Assembly: GCF_001006785.1 (NCBI RefSeq) | Contig: NZ_CDHO01000002.1 | Location: 372,001 to 436,000, forward strand | DNA length: 64,000 nt | Direction: 5' to 3' | Origin: Hyphomicrobium_B sp001006785 | Lineage (GTDB): Bacteria > Pseudomonadota > Alphaproteobacteria > Rhizobiales > Hyphomicrobiaceae | Shown: positions 15,917 through 25,219 of the stretch, one piece after another | Position numbering within the stretch: position 1 is the stretch's first letter | How the letters are laid out: each line of letters starts with the position of its first letter | Translations under genes and position numbers: made by a program | The notes under the pieces: model-generated | Databases searched by the model: none | What the model was told of the DNA's origin: nothing | The model's input: the letters and a program-made list of their open reading frames with translations, nothing else

Positions 15917-17400
15917 ACAACATCCTCTCGGTTATCACCTTCCTGCCGCTCGTCGGCGCGCTTCTGATCGCCGTGCAGAATGCGGAAGCGAAGCAGAACG
16001 CACGCTGGATCGCGCTCTGGACGACATTGGTCACGTTCGCCGTTTCGCTGCTGATCTGGTGGAACTTCGACACGACCCAGTCGGGCTTCCAGTTCGTCGA
16101 GGAACACGCCTGGCTCGGATCGCTAAAATATAAGCTCGGCGTCGACGGCATCTCGATGCTGTTCATCATCCTGACGACGTTCCTGATGCCGCTCTGCATC
16201 CTCGCGAGCTGGGTGTCGGTCGAGAACCGCGTCAAGGAATACATGATCGCGTTCCTCGTGCTCGAAACGCTGATGCTCGGCGTGTTCTCGGCGCTCGATC
16301 TCGTGCTGTTCTACCTGTTCTTCGAGGGCGGCCTCATTCCGATGTTCATCATCATCGGCGTCTGGGGTGGCAAGCGGCGCGTCTACGCCAGCTTCAAGTT
16401 CTTCCTCTATACGCTGCTCGGCTCGGTGCTGATGCTGCTCGCGATGATGGCGATGTACTGGCATGCCGGAACGACGGACATTCCGACGCTTCTGCAGACC
16501 AAGTTCCCGCCTGACATGCAGTGGTGGCTGTGGATCGCCTTCTTCGCCTCGTTCGCGGTGAAGATGCCGATGTGGCCGGTGCACACTTGGCTTCCCGACG
16601 CGCACGTCGAGGCGCCGACGGCAGGCTCCGTCATCCTCGCCGGCATTCTTTTGAAAATGGGGGGCTACGGCTTCCTGCGCTTCTCGCTGCCGATGTTCCC
16701 GAACGCCTCGGCCGATCTCGCGCCGCTCGTCTTCTCGCTGTCGATCATCGCGATCATCTACACGTCGCTGGTGGCGCTCGTGCAGGAGGACATGAAGAAG
16801 CTGATCGCCTATTCGTCCGTTGCCCACATGGGCTACGTGACGATGGGCATCTTCACGGGCTCGCAGCAGGGCATCGACGGCGCGATCTTCCAGATGCTGT
16901 CGCATGGCCTCGTGTCGTCGGCGCTGTTCCTCTGTGTCGGCGTCATTTACGACCGCATGCACACGCGCGAGATTTCGGCCTACGGCGGACTTGTCGAGCG
17001 AATGCCGAAATACGCCGTGGCGTTCATGATTTTCACGATGGCCAACGTCGGGCTTCCCGGCACCAGCGGCTTCATCGGCGAATTCCTGACGCTGATGGCG
17101 GCCTTCAAATCCAACACCTGGGTTGCGATCCTTGCGACGTCCGGCATCATCCTGTCGGCCGCGTACGCGCTCTATCTCTATCGGCGCGTGATTTTCGGCG
17201 TGCTCGAGAAAGCCAATCTCCGGAGCATTCTCGATCTCTCGCCTCGCGAGATCGCGATCCTCGCGCCGCTGATATTGCTGACGATCTATTACGGATTCTA
17301 TCCCGCGCCCGTGCTCGATGTGACGGCGGCGTCGGTCAAGAATCTCGTCCAGAACTATCAGGATGCCCAGCACACGGCCGCCGCTCTCCTGGCGCCATGA
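15913..17400 (+). CDS. nuoM: NADH-quinone oxidoreductase subunit M
   Basis: A 495-residue antiporter-like proton-pumping subunit. Motifs: FYLFFEGGLIPMFIIIGVWG (with the key Glu), KMPMWPVHTWLPDAHVEAPT and GSVILAGILLKMGGYGFLRF. About 14 membrane segments. Its ATG overlaps the nuoL stop; nuoN begins 12 nt after its stop. Confidence 0.97.
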   Translation: MNNILSVITFLPLVGALLIAVQNAEAKQNARWIALWTTLVTFAVSLLIWWNFDTTQSGFQFVEEHAWLGSLKYKLGVDGISMLFIILTTFLMPLCILASWVSVENRVKEYMIAFLVLETLMLGVFSALDLVLFYLFFEGGLIPMFIIIGVWGGKRRVYASFKFFLYTLLGSVLMLLAMMAMYWHAGTTDIPTLLQTKFPPDMQWWLWIAFFASFAVKMPMWPVHTWLPDAHVEAPTAGSVILAGILLKMGGYGFLRFSLPMFPNASADLAPLVFSLSIIAIIYTSLVALVQEDMKKLIAYSSVAHMGYVTMGIFTGSQQGIDGAIFQMLSHGLVSSALFLCVGVIYDRMHTREISAYGGLVERMPKYAVAFMIFTMANVGLPGTSGFIGEFLTLMAAFKSNTWVAILATSGIILSAAYALYLYRRVIFGVLEKANLRSILDLSPREIAILAPLILLTIYYGFYPAPVLDVTAASVKNLVQNYQDAQHTAAALLAP

Positions 17401-17411
17401 GGAATTGACCG

Positions 17412-18872
17412 ATGGACAGCGCGCTACTCAACATCATCTCGCCGGAGCTGATCCTGGCGCTCGGCGCCCTGGCGCTGCTGATGCTCGGCGTCTTCAGCCC
17501 TGAAGGCGAGAAGACCGGCCGTTTCATCGGCTGGCTTACCATCGGCGTGCTCGGCGCGGCGATCGTCGCGCTGTTTCAGCAGACCGGCGTTTCTCAGGCG
17601 TTTGAAGGCGCGTTCGTTTCGGATCCGCTGACGCGGTTCTTCAAAGTTATGATCCTGGTCGCCGCGATCGTGGCGCTCATTCTGACCTTCGACAGCTTTG
17701 CCCGCGCCAAGCTGCTTGTGTTCGAATATCCGGTGCTCGTTCTGCTCGCCGCGCTCGGCATGATGCTGATGGTGTCGGCGAACGATCTGATCACGCTCTA
17801 TCTCGGCCTCGAACTGCAGAACCTTTCGCTCTACGTCATCACAGCATTCAAGCGCGACAACGTGCGATCGAGCGAGGCCGGTCTCAAGTATTTCGTGCTG
17901 AGCGCGCTTGCGTCGGGCCTCTTTCTTTATGGCGCTTCGCTACTGTACGGCGTTACCGGCGCGACCGGCTATGGCGCCATTGCGGCAGCGACGCAGCTTC
18001 CCGAAATGGCAACAAATATCGGCCTGACGTTCGGCCTCGTCTTCGTGCTCGTTGGACTTGCGTTCAAGATTTCGGCGGTGCCGTTCCACATGTGGACGCC
18101 GGACGTCTACCAGGGCGCGCCGACGCCGGTGACGGTGTTCCTCGCGAGCGCCGCCAAGGTCGCAGCTATCGCCATGGTCGTGCGCTTCACCCAGGCCGCC
18201 ATGCCCGGCGTGCCGGGACAATGGCAGCAGATCATCATCTTCCTCTCGATTGCCTCGATGGCGCTCGGCGCCTTCGCCGCGATCGGCCAAACGAACATCA
18301 AGCGCCTCTTCGCGTATTCGGCGATCGGCCATATCGGGTTTGCGCTCGTCGGCCTCGCGGCGAACAACACCGAAGGCACGGCGGGCGTGCTGCTGTATCT
18401 CGCCATCTACGTCGCGATGACGCTCGGCGCCTTCGCCTGCGTGCTCGCGATGCGCCGCAAGGGCGAGAACGTCGAGAATATCTCCGATCTCGCAGGCCTC
18501 GCGAAAACGGACCTGACCTATGCGTCGATTCTTGGAATCCTGATGTTCTCGCTAGCCGGAATTCCGCCGCTCGCGGGCTTCTGGGCGAAGTGGTACGTCT
18601 TCCTGGCAGCGATCAAAGCGGGCCTTTATCCGCTGGCCGTCATCGGCGTCGTGACCAGCGTCGTCGGCGCATTCTACTATCTGCGCATCGTCAAGATCAT
18701 GTTCTTCGACGACAGCGCTGAAGCCTTCCAGCCGCGCGAGGGAAAGATCTCCGCGGTGATGCTTCTCTCGGCGGCTTTCATCGTTCTGTTCGTCCTGCCG
18801 TTCATCGGCGGAACGCTCGTCGATGCGGCGACGGCGGCGGCTGCCGTGTTGACGCCGGCGCACGCACTGTAG
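17412..18872 (+). CDS. nuoN: NADH-quinone oxidoreductase subunit N
   Basis: A 486-residue antiporter-like proton-pumping subunit, last of the complex I genes. Motifs: LYLGLELQNLSLYVITAFKR, KYFVLSALASGLFLYGASLL, FHMWTPDVYQGAPTPVTVFL and IKRLFAYSAIGHIGFALVGL. About 14 membrane segments. birA starts only 5 nt after its stop, so the operon continues. Confidence 0.97.
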   Translation: MDSALLNIISPELILALGALALLMLGVFSPEGEKTGRFIGWLTIGVLGAAIVALFQQTGVSQAFEGAFVSDPLTRFFKVMILVAAIVALILTFDSFARAKLLVFEYPVLVLLAALGMMLMVSANDLITLYLGLELQNLSLYVITAFKRDNVRSSEAGLKYFVLSALASGLFLYGASLLYGVTGATGYGAIAAATQLPEMATNIGLTFGLVFVLVGLAFKISAVPFHMWTPDVYQGAPTPVTVFLASAAKVAAIAMVVRFTQAAMPGVPGQWQQIIIFLSIASMALGAFAAIGQTNIKRLFAYSAIGHIGFALVGLAANNTEGTAGVLLYLAIYVAMTLGAFACVLAMRRKGENVENISDLAGLAKTDLTYASILGILMFSLAGIPPLAGFWAKWYVFLAAIKAGLYPLAVIGVVTSVVGAFYYLRIVKIMFFDDSAEAFQPREGKISAVMLLSAAFIVLFVLPFIGGTLVDAATAAAAVLTPAHAL

Positions 18873-18876
18873 CGCG

Positions 18877-19653
18877 ATGACGGATGCTCAACCCGCACCG
18901 CGCATCCTGCATATCGACGAAACGCAATCGACCAACGCCGATGCCATGCGCCTCGCTCTCAAGGGCGAGGCGCTCCCGCTCTGGGTGATCGCCGGTCGGC
19001 AGACGGCGGGTCGCGGGCGCGCCGGTCGTTCGTGGGTCTCGCCGGAAGGAAACCTCTATACGAGCATTGCCTTCTGCTGCTCCGCGCCGATGGAAAAAGC
19101 GGGACAATTGTCACTCATCGCGGGAATCTCGCTTTTCGAGGCCATTCGCGCCTCGACGGACCTTGCGCGGGACGCCCCGCTTCGCCTCAAATGGCCGAAC
19201 GACATTCTGATGGGGACCGCCAAGATGGGGGGCATTCTGGTCGAAAGCACCACTGCGCGCGGGAGCCCCGGTTTCCTCGCGGTCGTGGGCTTTGGCTTGA
19301 ACCTCGCGTCGCATCCCGATGACCTCGGCCGCGCAGCGACCGCGCTCAGCCAGCACGCGCAAGCGCCAGCACCTGCAACTTTACTCGATGCTCTGGCCGG
19401 GCAGTTTCCGGAGTGGCTCGACCTCTGGAAGGACGGCGACGACTTCGCGGCCATCCGGCGCGCATGGATGGAACGGGCGGGTTCGATCGGAGAAGCAATT
19501 TCCGTCAATTCGATTGACGGACCAATTCGCGGGACATATCGCGGGCTTGCCGACAACGGGGCGTTGCTTGCAGAGGTCGGCGGCGAACTGCGAGAGATCA
19601 ATCACGGCGACGTGGCGCTCGGCGGCGCGGACACGCCAAATGGGGATGCATGA
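18877..19653 (+). CDS. birA: Biotin--[acetyl-CoA-carboxylase] ligase
   Basis: A 258-residue biotin protein ligase that adenylates biotin and attaches it to carboxyl carrier proteins. The ATP/biotin motif GRGRAGRSWVSPEGNLYTSI and LKWPNDILMGTAKMGGILVE are clear, and a small C-terminal SH3-like domain follows. It lacks an N-terminal winged helix, so it is a type I enzyme that cannot repress biotin genes by itself. Its place directly behind nuoN and its 4-nt overlap with rnj match the common order in Hyphomicrobiales. Confidence 0.93.
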   Translation: MTDAQPAPRILHIDETQSTNADAMRLALKGEALPLWVIAGRQTAGRGRAGRSWVSPEGNLYTSIAFCCSAPMEKAGQLSLIAGISLFEAIRASTDLARDAPLRLKWPNDILMGTAKMGGILVESTTARGSPGFLAVVGFGLNLASHPDDLGRAATALSQHAQAPAPATLLDALAGQFPEWLDLWKDGDDFAAIRRAWMERAGSIGEAISVNSIDGPIRGTYRGLADNGALLAEVGGELREINHGDVALGGADTPNGDA

Positions 19654-21365
19654 GCGAGTACGACAGGTCATCGCAGCGATCGCATAAAGGCAAGTCCGAC
19701 GAACTGGTGTTCATGGCGCTCGGCGGTCTCGGCGAGATCGGCATGAATACGTATCTCTACGGCTACGGTCCGCCGAATGCTCGTTCGTGGCTGATGGTCG
19801 ATCTCGGCGTGACGTTCCCGCATGAATCGGAACCGGGCGCGGATGTCGTGCTGCCGGATCTGCGCTACATCGTGGCCGACCGAAAGAATCTCGTCGGGCT
19901 CGTTCTGACGCACGCACACGAGGACCACATCGGCGCCGTGCTCGATCTCTGGCCGTCGCTCGAATGTCCGATATTCGCGACGCCCTTCACCGCGGGCATG
20001 GTGAAGACCAAAGTCGGCGAGGCGGGAAGGTCGGCGGCGCTTCCGATCCGCACCATTCCGCTCGGCGGACGTTTCAAAGCCGGCGTTTTCGACATCGAGT
20101 TCGTCGGTCTGACGCACTCGATTCCCGAGCCGAACGGCATCGCGATCAGGACCCCTGCGGGGCTCGTGTTTCACACCGGCGACTGGAAGTTCGACCCGAC
20201 GCCCGTCGTCGGCAAGCCGCACGATCCGGAAAAGCTGAAATCGCTCGGCGATGAAGGCGTGCTCGCCCTCGTCGGAGACTCGACGAACGCGATGCGCGAC
20301 GGCCGCTCGGCCTCAGAAGCCGACGTTGCCCACACGCTGATGAAGATCATCGCAGACGCGCCGCGTTGCGTCGCCGTGACGTTGTTTGCGTCGAACGTCG
20401 CGCGTGTTGCGTCGATCGCGGAGGCGGCGCGCAAGTCCGGGCGCACGCTCGTCGTTGCAGGCCGCGCGCTTCACCGCATCATCGAAGTCGCGAAAGAGAC
20501 CGGCTATTTGCCGGAGAGTTTCACATATCTCGATCAGCAGCGCTTTTCCGATCTGCCGCGCAACAAGACGCTCGTGCTGTGCACGGGTAGCCAGGGCGAA
20601 AGCCGAGCTGCCGTCGCGCGCATTGCCAGCGAGGAGCATCCCGATATCTCCCTCGACAAGGGCGATCTCGTGATCTTTTCCTCGCGCACCATTCCCGGCA
20701 ACGAGAAAGCCGTCTCGAAAGTCCAGAACGCGCTGGCACGCATCGGCGTCGACCTGATCACCGATACGGACGCGCTCGTTCACGTCACGGGACATCCGCG
20801 ACGCGAGGAATTGAAAGACATGTACGCCTGGCTGCGGCCGAAGCTGGCCGTGCCCATGCATGGCGAAGCCCGCCACTTGCGCGAGCACGCGAAGCTCGCG
20901 CGCGCCTGCGGCGTCAGCGAGACGTTCACGATCGTCGACGGCGAAATTCTGAAGCTCTGGCCGGGGCAGGCGGGCGTCATCGACGAAGCACCCGTCGGAC
21001 GGCTTTATCGCGACGGAAATCTGATCGTTCCCGATGTCGAAGGGCCGGTGAAGGCGCGCCGCAAGCTGTCGTTCGTCGGCATCGCGGTCGTATCGCTGGT
21101 GCTGTCGCGCCGGGGCGATGTGCTCGGCGAGCCGGGGCTCGTTCTCGAAGGTATCCCGGCGGCCGATGCCGACGGCGACTCGATGCGGGAAGTCGTGTTC
21201 GACGCCATCGACGGGACGTTCCGGTCGATCCCGCCGAAGCGGCGCAGCGATCTCTCGATGGTGCAGGAGGCCGTTCAAAAGGCCGTTCGCGCCGCCATTA
21301 ACGAAGCCTGGGGCAAGAAGCCGGTTGTCAAAGTGCTGCTCTCCGTGGTGGAAGCTAGGGGCTAG
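19650..21365 (+). CDS. rnj: Ribonuclease J
   Basis: A 571-residue metallo-beta-lactamase/beta-CASP exo- and endoribonuclease. Metal-binding motif LTHAHEDHIGAVLDLWP lies near residue 88, with HTGDWKFDP and GDSTNAMRDGRS further on; the beta-CASP part has LCTGSQGESRAAVARIA and VHVTGHPRREELKDMYAWLR with PMHGEARHL. The C-terminal 100 residues form the RNase J-specific domain. In alphaproteobacteria RNase J matures rRNA and degrades mRNA together with RNase E. It overlaps birA by 4 nt. Confidence 0.93.
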   Translation: MSEYDRSSQRSHKGKSDELVFMALGGLGEIGMNTYLYGYGPPNARSWLMVDLGVTFPHESEPGADVVLPDLRYIVADRKNLVGLVLTHAHEDHIGAVLDLWPSLECPIFATPFTAGMVKTKVGEAGRSAALPIRTIPLGGRFKAGVFDIEFVGLTHSIPEPNGIAIRTPAGLVFHTGDWKFDPTPVVGKPHDPEKLKSLGDEGVLALVGDSTNAMRDGRSASEADVAHTLMKIIADAPRCVAVTLFASNVARVASIAEAARKSGRTLVVAGRALHRIIEVAKETGYLPESFTYLDQQRFSDLPRNKTLVLCTGSQGESRAAVARIASEEHPDISLDKGDLVIFSSRTIPGNEKAVSKVQNALARIGVDLITDTDALVHVTGHPRREELKDMYAWLRPKLAVPMHGEARHLREHAKLARACGVSETFTIVDGEILKLWPGQAGVIDEAPVGRLYRDGNLIVPDVEGPVKARRKLSFVGIAVVSLVLSRRGDVLGEPGLVLEGIPAADADGDSMREVVFDAIDGTFRSIPPKRRSDLSMVQEAVQKAVRAAINEAWGKKPVVKVLLSVVEARG

Positions 21366-21414
21366 CCGCGCCTGACAGGTGCCGCCCGATATTCACCATT
21401 CTGGAGAACGACGC

Positions 21415-21819
21415 ATGATCGGACGTTTGAACCATGTCGCCATCGCGGTCAAAGATCTCGAAAAGGCTGCATCGGTTTATAAAAACGCCCTTGGCGCCAA
21501 GGTCGGCCCGCCGCTGAAGCAACCCGAGCACGGCGTGACCGTTATCTTCATCGAGCTACCGAATACGAAAATCGAACTGCTCGAGCCGCTCGGCGAGAAT
21601 TCACCGATTGCAAAATTCCTCGAGAAGGCGCCGGATGGCGGTATCCATCACGTGTGCTACGAGGTCGAGGACATCACGGCCGCCCGCGATCAGCTGAAGT
21701 CGCAAGGCGCGCGCGTTCTCGGCGACGGCAATCCGAAGATCGGCGCGCATGGGAAGCCCGTGCTGTTCCTGCACCCCAAGGATTTCTGCGGCACGCTCGT
21801 CGAGCTTGAGCAGGTTTAA
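21415..21819 (+). CDS. mce: Methylmalonyl-CoA epimerase
   Basis: A 134-residue VOC-fold enzyme that interconverts (2R)- and (2S)-methylmalonyl-CoA in propionyl-CoA metabolism. Residues expected as metal ligands are seen in LNHVAIAVKDLEKA (His), IHHVCYEVEDI (His) and the final GTLVELEQV (Glu). Start ATG 21415 has TGGAGAA about 7 nt upstream; the longer upstream reading adds 12 unconserved residues. It sits between rnj and a DUF1467 gene, the usual alphaproteobacterial setting. Confidence 0.93.
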   Translation: MIGRLNHVAIAVKDLEKAASVYKNALGAKVGPPLKQPEHGVTVIFIELPNTKIELLEPLGENSPIAKFLEKAPDGGIHHVCYEVEDITAARDQLKSQGARVLGDGNPKIGAHGKPVLFLHPKDFCGTLVELEQV

Positions 21820-21861
21820 GACTGAGCCGCCGAAAGGCGAAAGGCAGGCAAGGGCCGACTG

Positions 21862-22137
21862 ATGCGAACGTCGATCGCGATAGCCATCTTTTTCTGCCTC
21901 TGGTTCATTACGCTCTTTGGCGTTCTTCCGTTCTTCGCCAAGACGCAGGACGAGGCGGGAGAGGTCGTGCCCGGCACGCCTGAAAGCGCCCCGTCCCGCA
22001 TCAACATCTGGAAGCTGTTTCTGGTGAATACGCTGGTGGCGATCGTCGCGTTCGCGGTCGTCTACGTGGTCATCGCCAACTTCGATGCGATCGCGGGCTT
22101 TTTCGGCGTGGTGCTGGGACGCGAGCCCGCTAACTGA
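21862..22137 (+). CDS. DUF1467 family inner-membrane protein
   Basis: A 91-residue protein with two membrane segments (about 3-25 and 51-73) separated by an acidic loop (KTQDEAGEVVPGTPESAPSR). It matches in length and in its FCLWFITLFGVLPF segment the DUF1467 family, which in alphaproteobacteria is found between mce and proS exactly as here. Function is unknown. A 169-nt interval separates it from proS. Confidence 0.85.
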   Translation: MRTSIAIAIFFCLWFITLFGVLPFFAKTQDEAGEVVPGTPESAPSRINIWKLFLVNTLVAIVAFAVVYVVIANFDAIAGFFGVVLGREPAN

Positions 22138-22306
22138 TCCGCTGTCGAAGTGTCGGGCACGATCCGCAATCTCGAATTGCTGGACCGAGGCCGCGCACGC
22201 GTTCCTTGCCTTCGCATTGCCAGAAGCGGCGCAATCCGCTATCGCCGATGACCGATACGGGCCGGGCACGACACCCGGCTGAGCCCCAAAAAAGCGAGCC
22301 TATTGA

Positions 22307-23839
22307 ATGAGCAAGCGTGCCCTGTCCGTCAGCCGTGAAGAGAACTTCCCCGACTGGTATCAGGCGATCGTCCGCGACGGCGACATGGCCGAGACGAGCC
22401 CGGTGCGCGGCTGCATGACCATCAAGCCGTGGGGCTGGGGCGTGTGGGAGCGCCTGCAGGCCGAGCTCGATGCGCGCATCAAGGATACCGGACACGACAA
22501 TTGCTACTTCCCGCTGTTCATTCCGATGAGCTTCATCGCCAAGGAAGCCGAGCACGTCGAAGGCTTCGCCAAGGAAATGGCGGTGGTCACGCACCACCGG
22601 CTGAAGAACGAGGGCGGCAAGCTCGTCGTCGATCCCGATGCGAAACTCGAAGAACCGCTGATCGTTCGTCCGACATCCGAGACGATTATCGGCGACGCGT
22701 TTCAGCGCTGGATCAAAAGCTATCGCGACCTGCCGCTGCTCGTGAACCAGTGGGCGAACGTGGTGCGCTGGGAAATGCGCACGCGTCTTTTCCTGCGCAC
22801 GGCGGAATTCCTCTGGCAGGAAGGCCATACCGCGCACGCGGACAAGGACGACGCCGTCGCCGAAACGCTGAAGATGCTCGAAGTCTATCGCACGTTCGCC
22901 GAGGATGTCCTCGCGATGCCGGTGATCGCGGGCGAAAAGCCGGCGAACGAGCGCTTCCCCGGCGCCGACAACACCTATTCGATCGAAGCGATGATGCAGG
23001 ACGGCAAGGCGCTGCAGGCCGGCACCTCGCATTATCTCGGAACGCATTTTGCGGAAGCGCAGAACATTCAGTTCCAGAACGCCGACGGCAAGCTCACCTA
23101 TTGCCATACGACGAGCTGGGGCGTTTCGACCCGTCTCATCGGCGGCGTGATCATGACCCACGGCGACGACGATGGCCTGCGTTTGCCGCCCGCGATCGCG
23201 CCGCGCCAGATCGTCATCGTACCGATGCTGCGCGAGAAGCCGGAAGACGCCGCACTCATCGAATATTGCGCGGCTCTCGAAAAGGATTTGAAGGCCGCCG
23301 GCATTCGCACGCTTGTCGATGCGAAGGCGGTGAAGTCCGCCGAGAAGCGCTGGAACTGGGTGCGCCGCGGCGCGCCCGTCATCGTCGAAATCGGCGGCCG
23401 CGACGCGAGCGGCGGCAACGTCACGTTCATGCGCCGCGACAAGCTGCGCGACGGCGACAAGGTCATCTCGCAGACCCTTCCGCGCGCCGAATTCGTCAGT
23501 CAGGCTCCGGCGCTGCTGAAGGAAATCCAGCAGGCGCTCTATGCCGAAGCCAAGGCACGGCTCGACGGCAACATCATCACGAACCTCAATTCGTTCGAAG
23601 ATCTGGCCGCGTATTTCGGGCCGGCGGAGGGCGACGACGAAGGTGGCGCCTTCAAGGGCTGGGCGCGCGTTCCCTGGTCGCGGCCCGAGGGCAATAGCCT
23701 GGACGCGATCGCGGATCGCCTGAAAGCCTTGAAATTGACCATCCGGAACGCCCCGCTCGGGCAGGAACAAGCGGTGGGCAAGTGTCTTTTCACGGGAGAA
23801 CCCGCGAAGGAGTATGTCTTAATCGCCCGAGCCTATTAA
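22307..23839 (+). CDS. proS: Prolyl-tRNA synthetase, archaeal/eukaryotic-like (long) type
   Basis: A 510-residue class II synthetase that charges tRNA-Pro. The start MSKRALSVSREENFPDWYQA and the motif 2 region PTSETIIGDAFQRWIKSYRD with VVRWEMRTRLFLRTAEFLWQ are those of the long, archaeal/eukaryotic-like ProRS, not the roughly 440-residue form usual in alphaproteobacteria. It lacks the bacterial editing insertion. The C-terminal domain ends AKEYVLIARAY, with the terminal Tyr typical of this type, but the last 130 residues hold a single Cys (GKCLFTG), so the four-cysteine zinc site of Thermus/archaeal enzymes is missing. ATG 22307 gives the normal N-terminus. Confidence 0.93.
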   Translation: MSKRALSVSREENFPDWYQAIVRDGDMAETSPVRGCMTIKPWGWGVWERLQAELDARIKDTGHDNCYFPLFIPMSFIAKEAEHVEGFAKEMAVVTHHRLKNEGGKLVVDPDAKLEEPLIVRPTSETIIGDAFQRWIKSYRDLPLLVNQWANVVRWEMRTRLFLRTAEFLWQEGHTAHADKDDAVAETLKMLEVYRTFAEDVLAMPVIAGEKPANERFPGADNTYSIEAMMQDGKALQAGTSHYLGTHFAEAQNIQFQNADGKLTYCHTTSWGVSTRLIGGVIMTHGDDDGLRLPPAIAPRQIVIVPMLREKPEDAALIEYCAALEKDLKAAGIRTLVDAKAVKSAEKRWNWVRRGAPVIVEIGGRDASGGNVTFMRRDKLRDGDKVISQTLPRAEFVSQAPALLKEIQQALYAEAKARLDGNIITNLNSFEDLAAYFGPAEGDDEGGAFKGWARVPWSRPEGNSLDAIADRLKALKLTIRNAPLGQEQAVGKCLFTGEPAKEYVLIARAY

Positions 23840-23942
23840 AAACCCTTAGGGAATCGCGCAGCCGCAACTCACCCCATGCCTTAACTCAGACACATGGGGG
23901 TGCGATGCGGCGCGCTTCACGGGGAAGACGGAGCGAGGGGCA

Positions 23943-25214
23943 ATGACGACGGCCGTCCGGGACACCAAGCCCTTTTCGTCGTTCGAATGGATGATCGCCG
24001 GACGCTATTTGCGCGCTCGCCGCAAGGAAGGCTTCATCTCGGTCATCGCCGGATTCTCGTTTCTCGGCATCATGCTGGGCGTCGCGACGCTCATTATCGT
24101 CATGGCCGTGATGAACGGCTTCCGCCACGACCTGTTCTCCAAAATCATGGGCCTCAACGGCCACGTGATCGTGCAGAAGCTCGGTGAGCGCTTCGACGAT
24201 TACGAGCAGATGGCGGACAAGATCGCCCGCGTGCCCGGCGTGCAAGTCGCGATGCCGGTCATCGAAGGCCAGGTGATGGTATCGTCGAGCTCGCAGGCCT
24301 TGGGCGGGCTCGTTCGCGGCGTGCGCGAAAGCGATCTCAAAGCTCTGAAACTCGTTTCAGGGAATATCCGCGCAGGAACGCTCGACGGCTTCGACGCGCA
24401 AACCGGAATCGCGATCGGCGTGCGACTGGCGAACCAGCTGCACGTCGGCCTCGGCGACAGCATCACGCTCGTCTCGCCACGCGGAGCGGCAACGCCGTTC
24501 GGAACCGCTCCGAGATCGAAGCCCTATCAGATCACGTCGATCTTCGAACTCGGTATGAGCGAATACGATCGCATGATGATCTTCATGCCGCTCAAGGAAG
24601 CGCAGAAATATTTCTCGAAGGGCGGCGAGGTCGACGTCGTCGAGGTCATCGTCAACGATCCTGAAAACGTCGATAAATTCCGCACCGATATTCTGCAGGC
24701 AGGGGGCCCGTCGATCGCCGTCGCCGACTGGCGGCAGCGTAACGAGACGTTCTTCAACGTGCTCTCGGTCGAGCGCAACGTGATGTTCATCATCCTGTCG
24801 CTGATCGTGCTGGTCGCGGCGCTGAACATCATCTCCGGCCTGATGATGCTGGTGAAGGACAAAGGCCGCGACATCGCCATTCTGCGCACGATGGGGGCCA
24901 CGAAAGGCGCAGTGATGCGCGTCTTCCTCATCACCGGAGCCTCGATCGGTATTGTCGGCACACTGGCGGGGCTGCTGCTCGGCGTCGTCTTTTGCTGGAA
25001 CATCGACAGCATCAAGAATTTCGCGTCTTGGGTGACAGGCACGACGGTCTTCGATCCGAGCGTCTACTACCTGACGAAGCTGCCCGCCGACATCGATGTG
25101 CACGAGACCGGCGGCATCGTCATCATGGCGCTCGTCCTTTCGGTCATTGCAACGCTCTATCCGTCGTGGCGGGCTTCAAGGCTCGACCCCGTCGAAGCGC
25201 TGCGGTACGAGTGA
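23943..25214 (+). CDS. lolC: Lipoprotein-releasing ABC transporter permease (LolC/LolE family)
   Basis: A 423-residue inner-membrane permease that extracts outer-membrane lipoproteins for LolA. The first membrane segment (about 37-60, SFLGIMLGVATLIIVMAVMN) precedes the family motif GFRHDLFSKIMGLNGHV; a large periplasmic domain follows, then three membrane segments in an FtsX-like domain containing KDKGRDIAILRTMGATKGAV. The end PSWRASRLDPVEALRYE is typical. Only one such gene is present, so it may form a homodimer (LolF-like) with LolD. GCGAGGGG lies just before ATG 23943. Confidence 0.93.
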   Translation: MTTAVRDTKPFSSFEWMIAGRYLRARRKEGFISVIAGFSFLGIMLGVATLIIVMAVMNGFRHDLFSKIMGLNGHVIVQKLGERFDDYEQMADKIARVPGVQVAMPVIEGQVMVSSSSQALGGLVRGVRESDLKALKLVSGNIRAGTLDGFDAQTGIAIGVRLANQLHVGLGDSITLVSPRGAATPFGTAPRSKPYQITSIFELGMSEYDRMMIFMPLKEAQKYFSKGGEVDVVEVIVNDPENVDKFRTDILQAGGPSIAVADWRQRNETFFNVLSVERNVMFIILSLIVLVAALNIISGLMMLVKDKGRDIAILRTMGATKGAVMRVFLITGASIGIVGTLAGLLLGVVFCWNIDSIKNFASWVTGTTVFDPSVYYLTKLPADIDVHETGGIVIMALVLSVIATLYPSWRASRLDPVEALRYE

Positions 25215-25219
25215 CGCTC

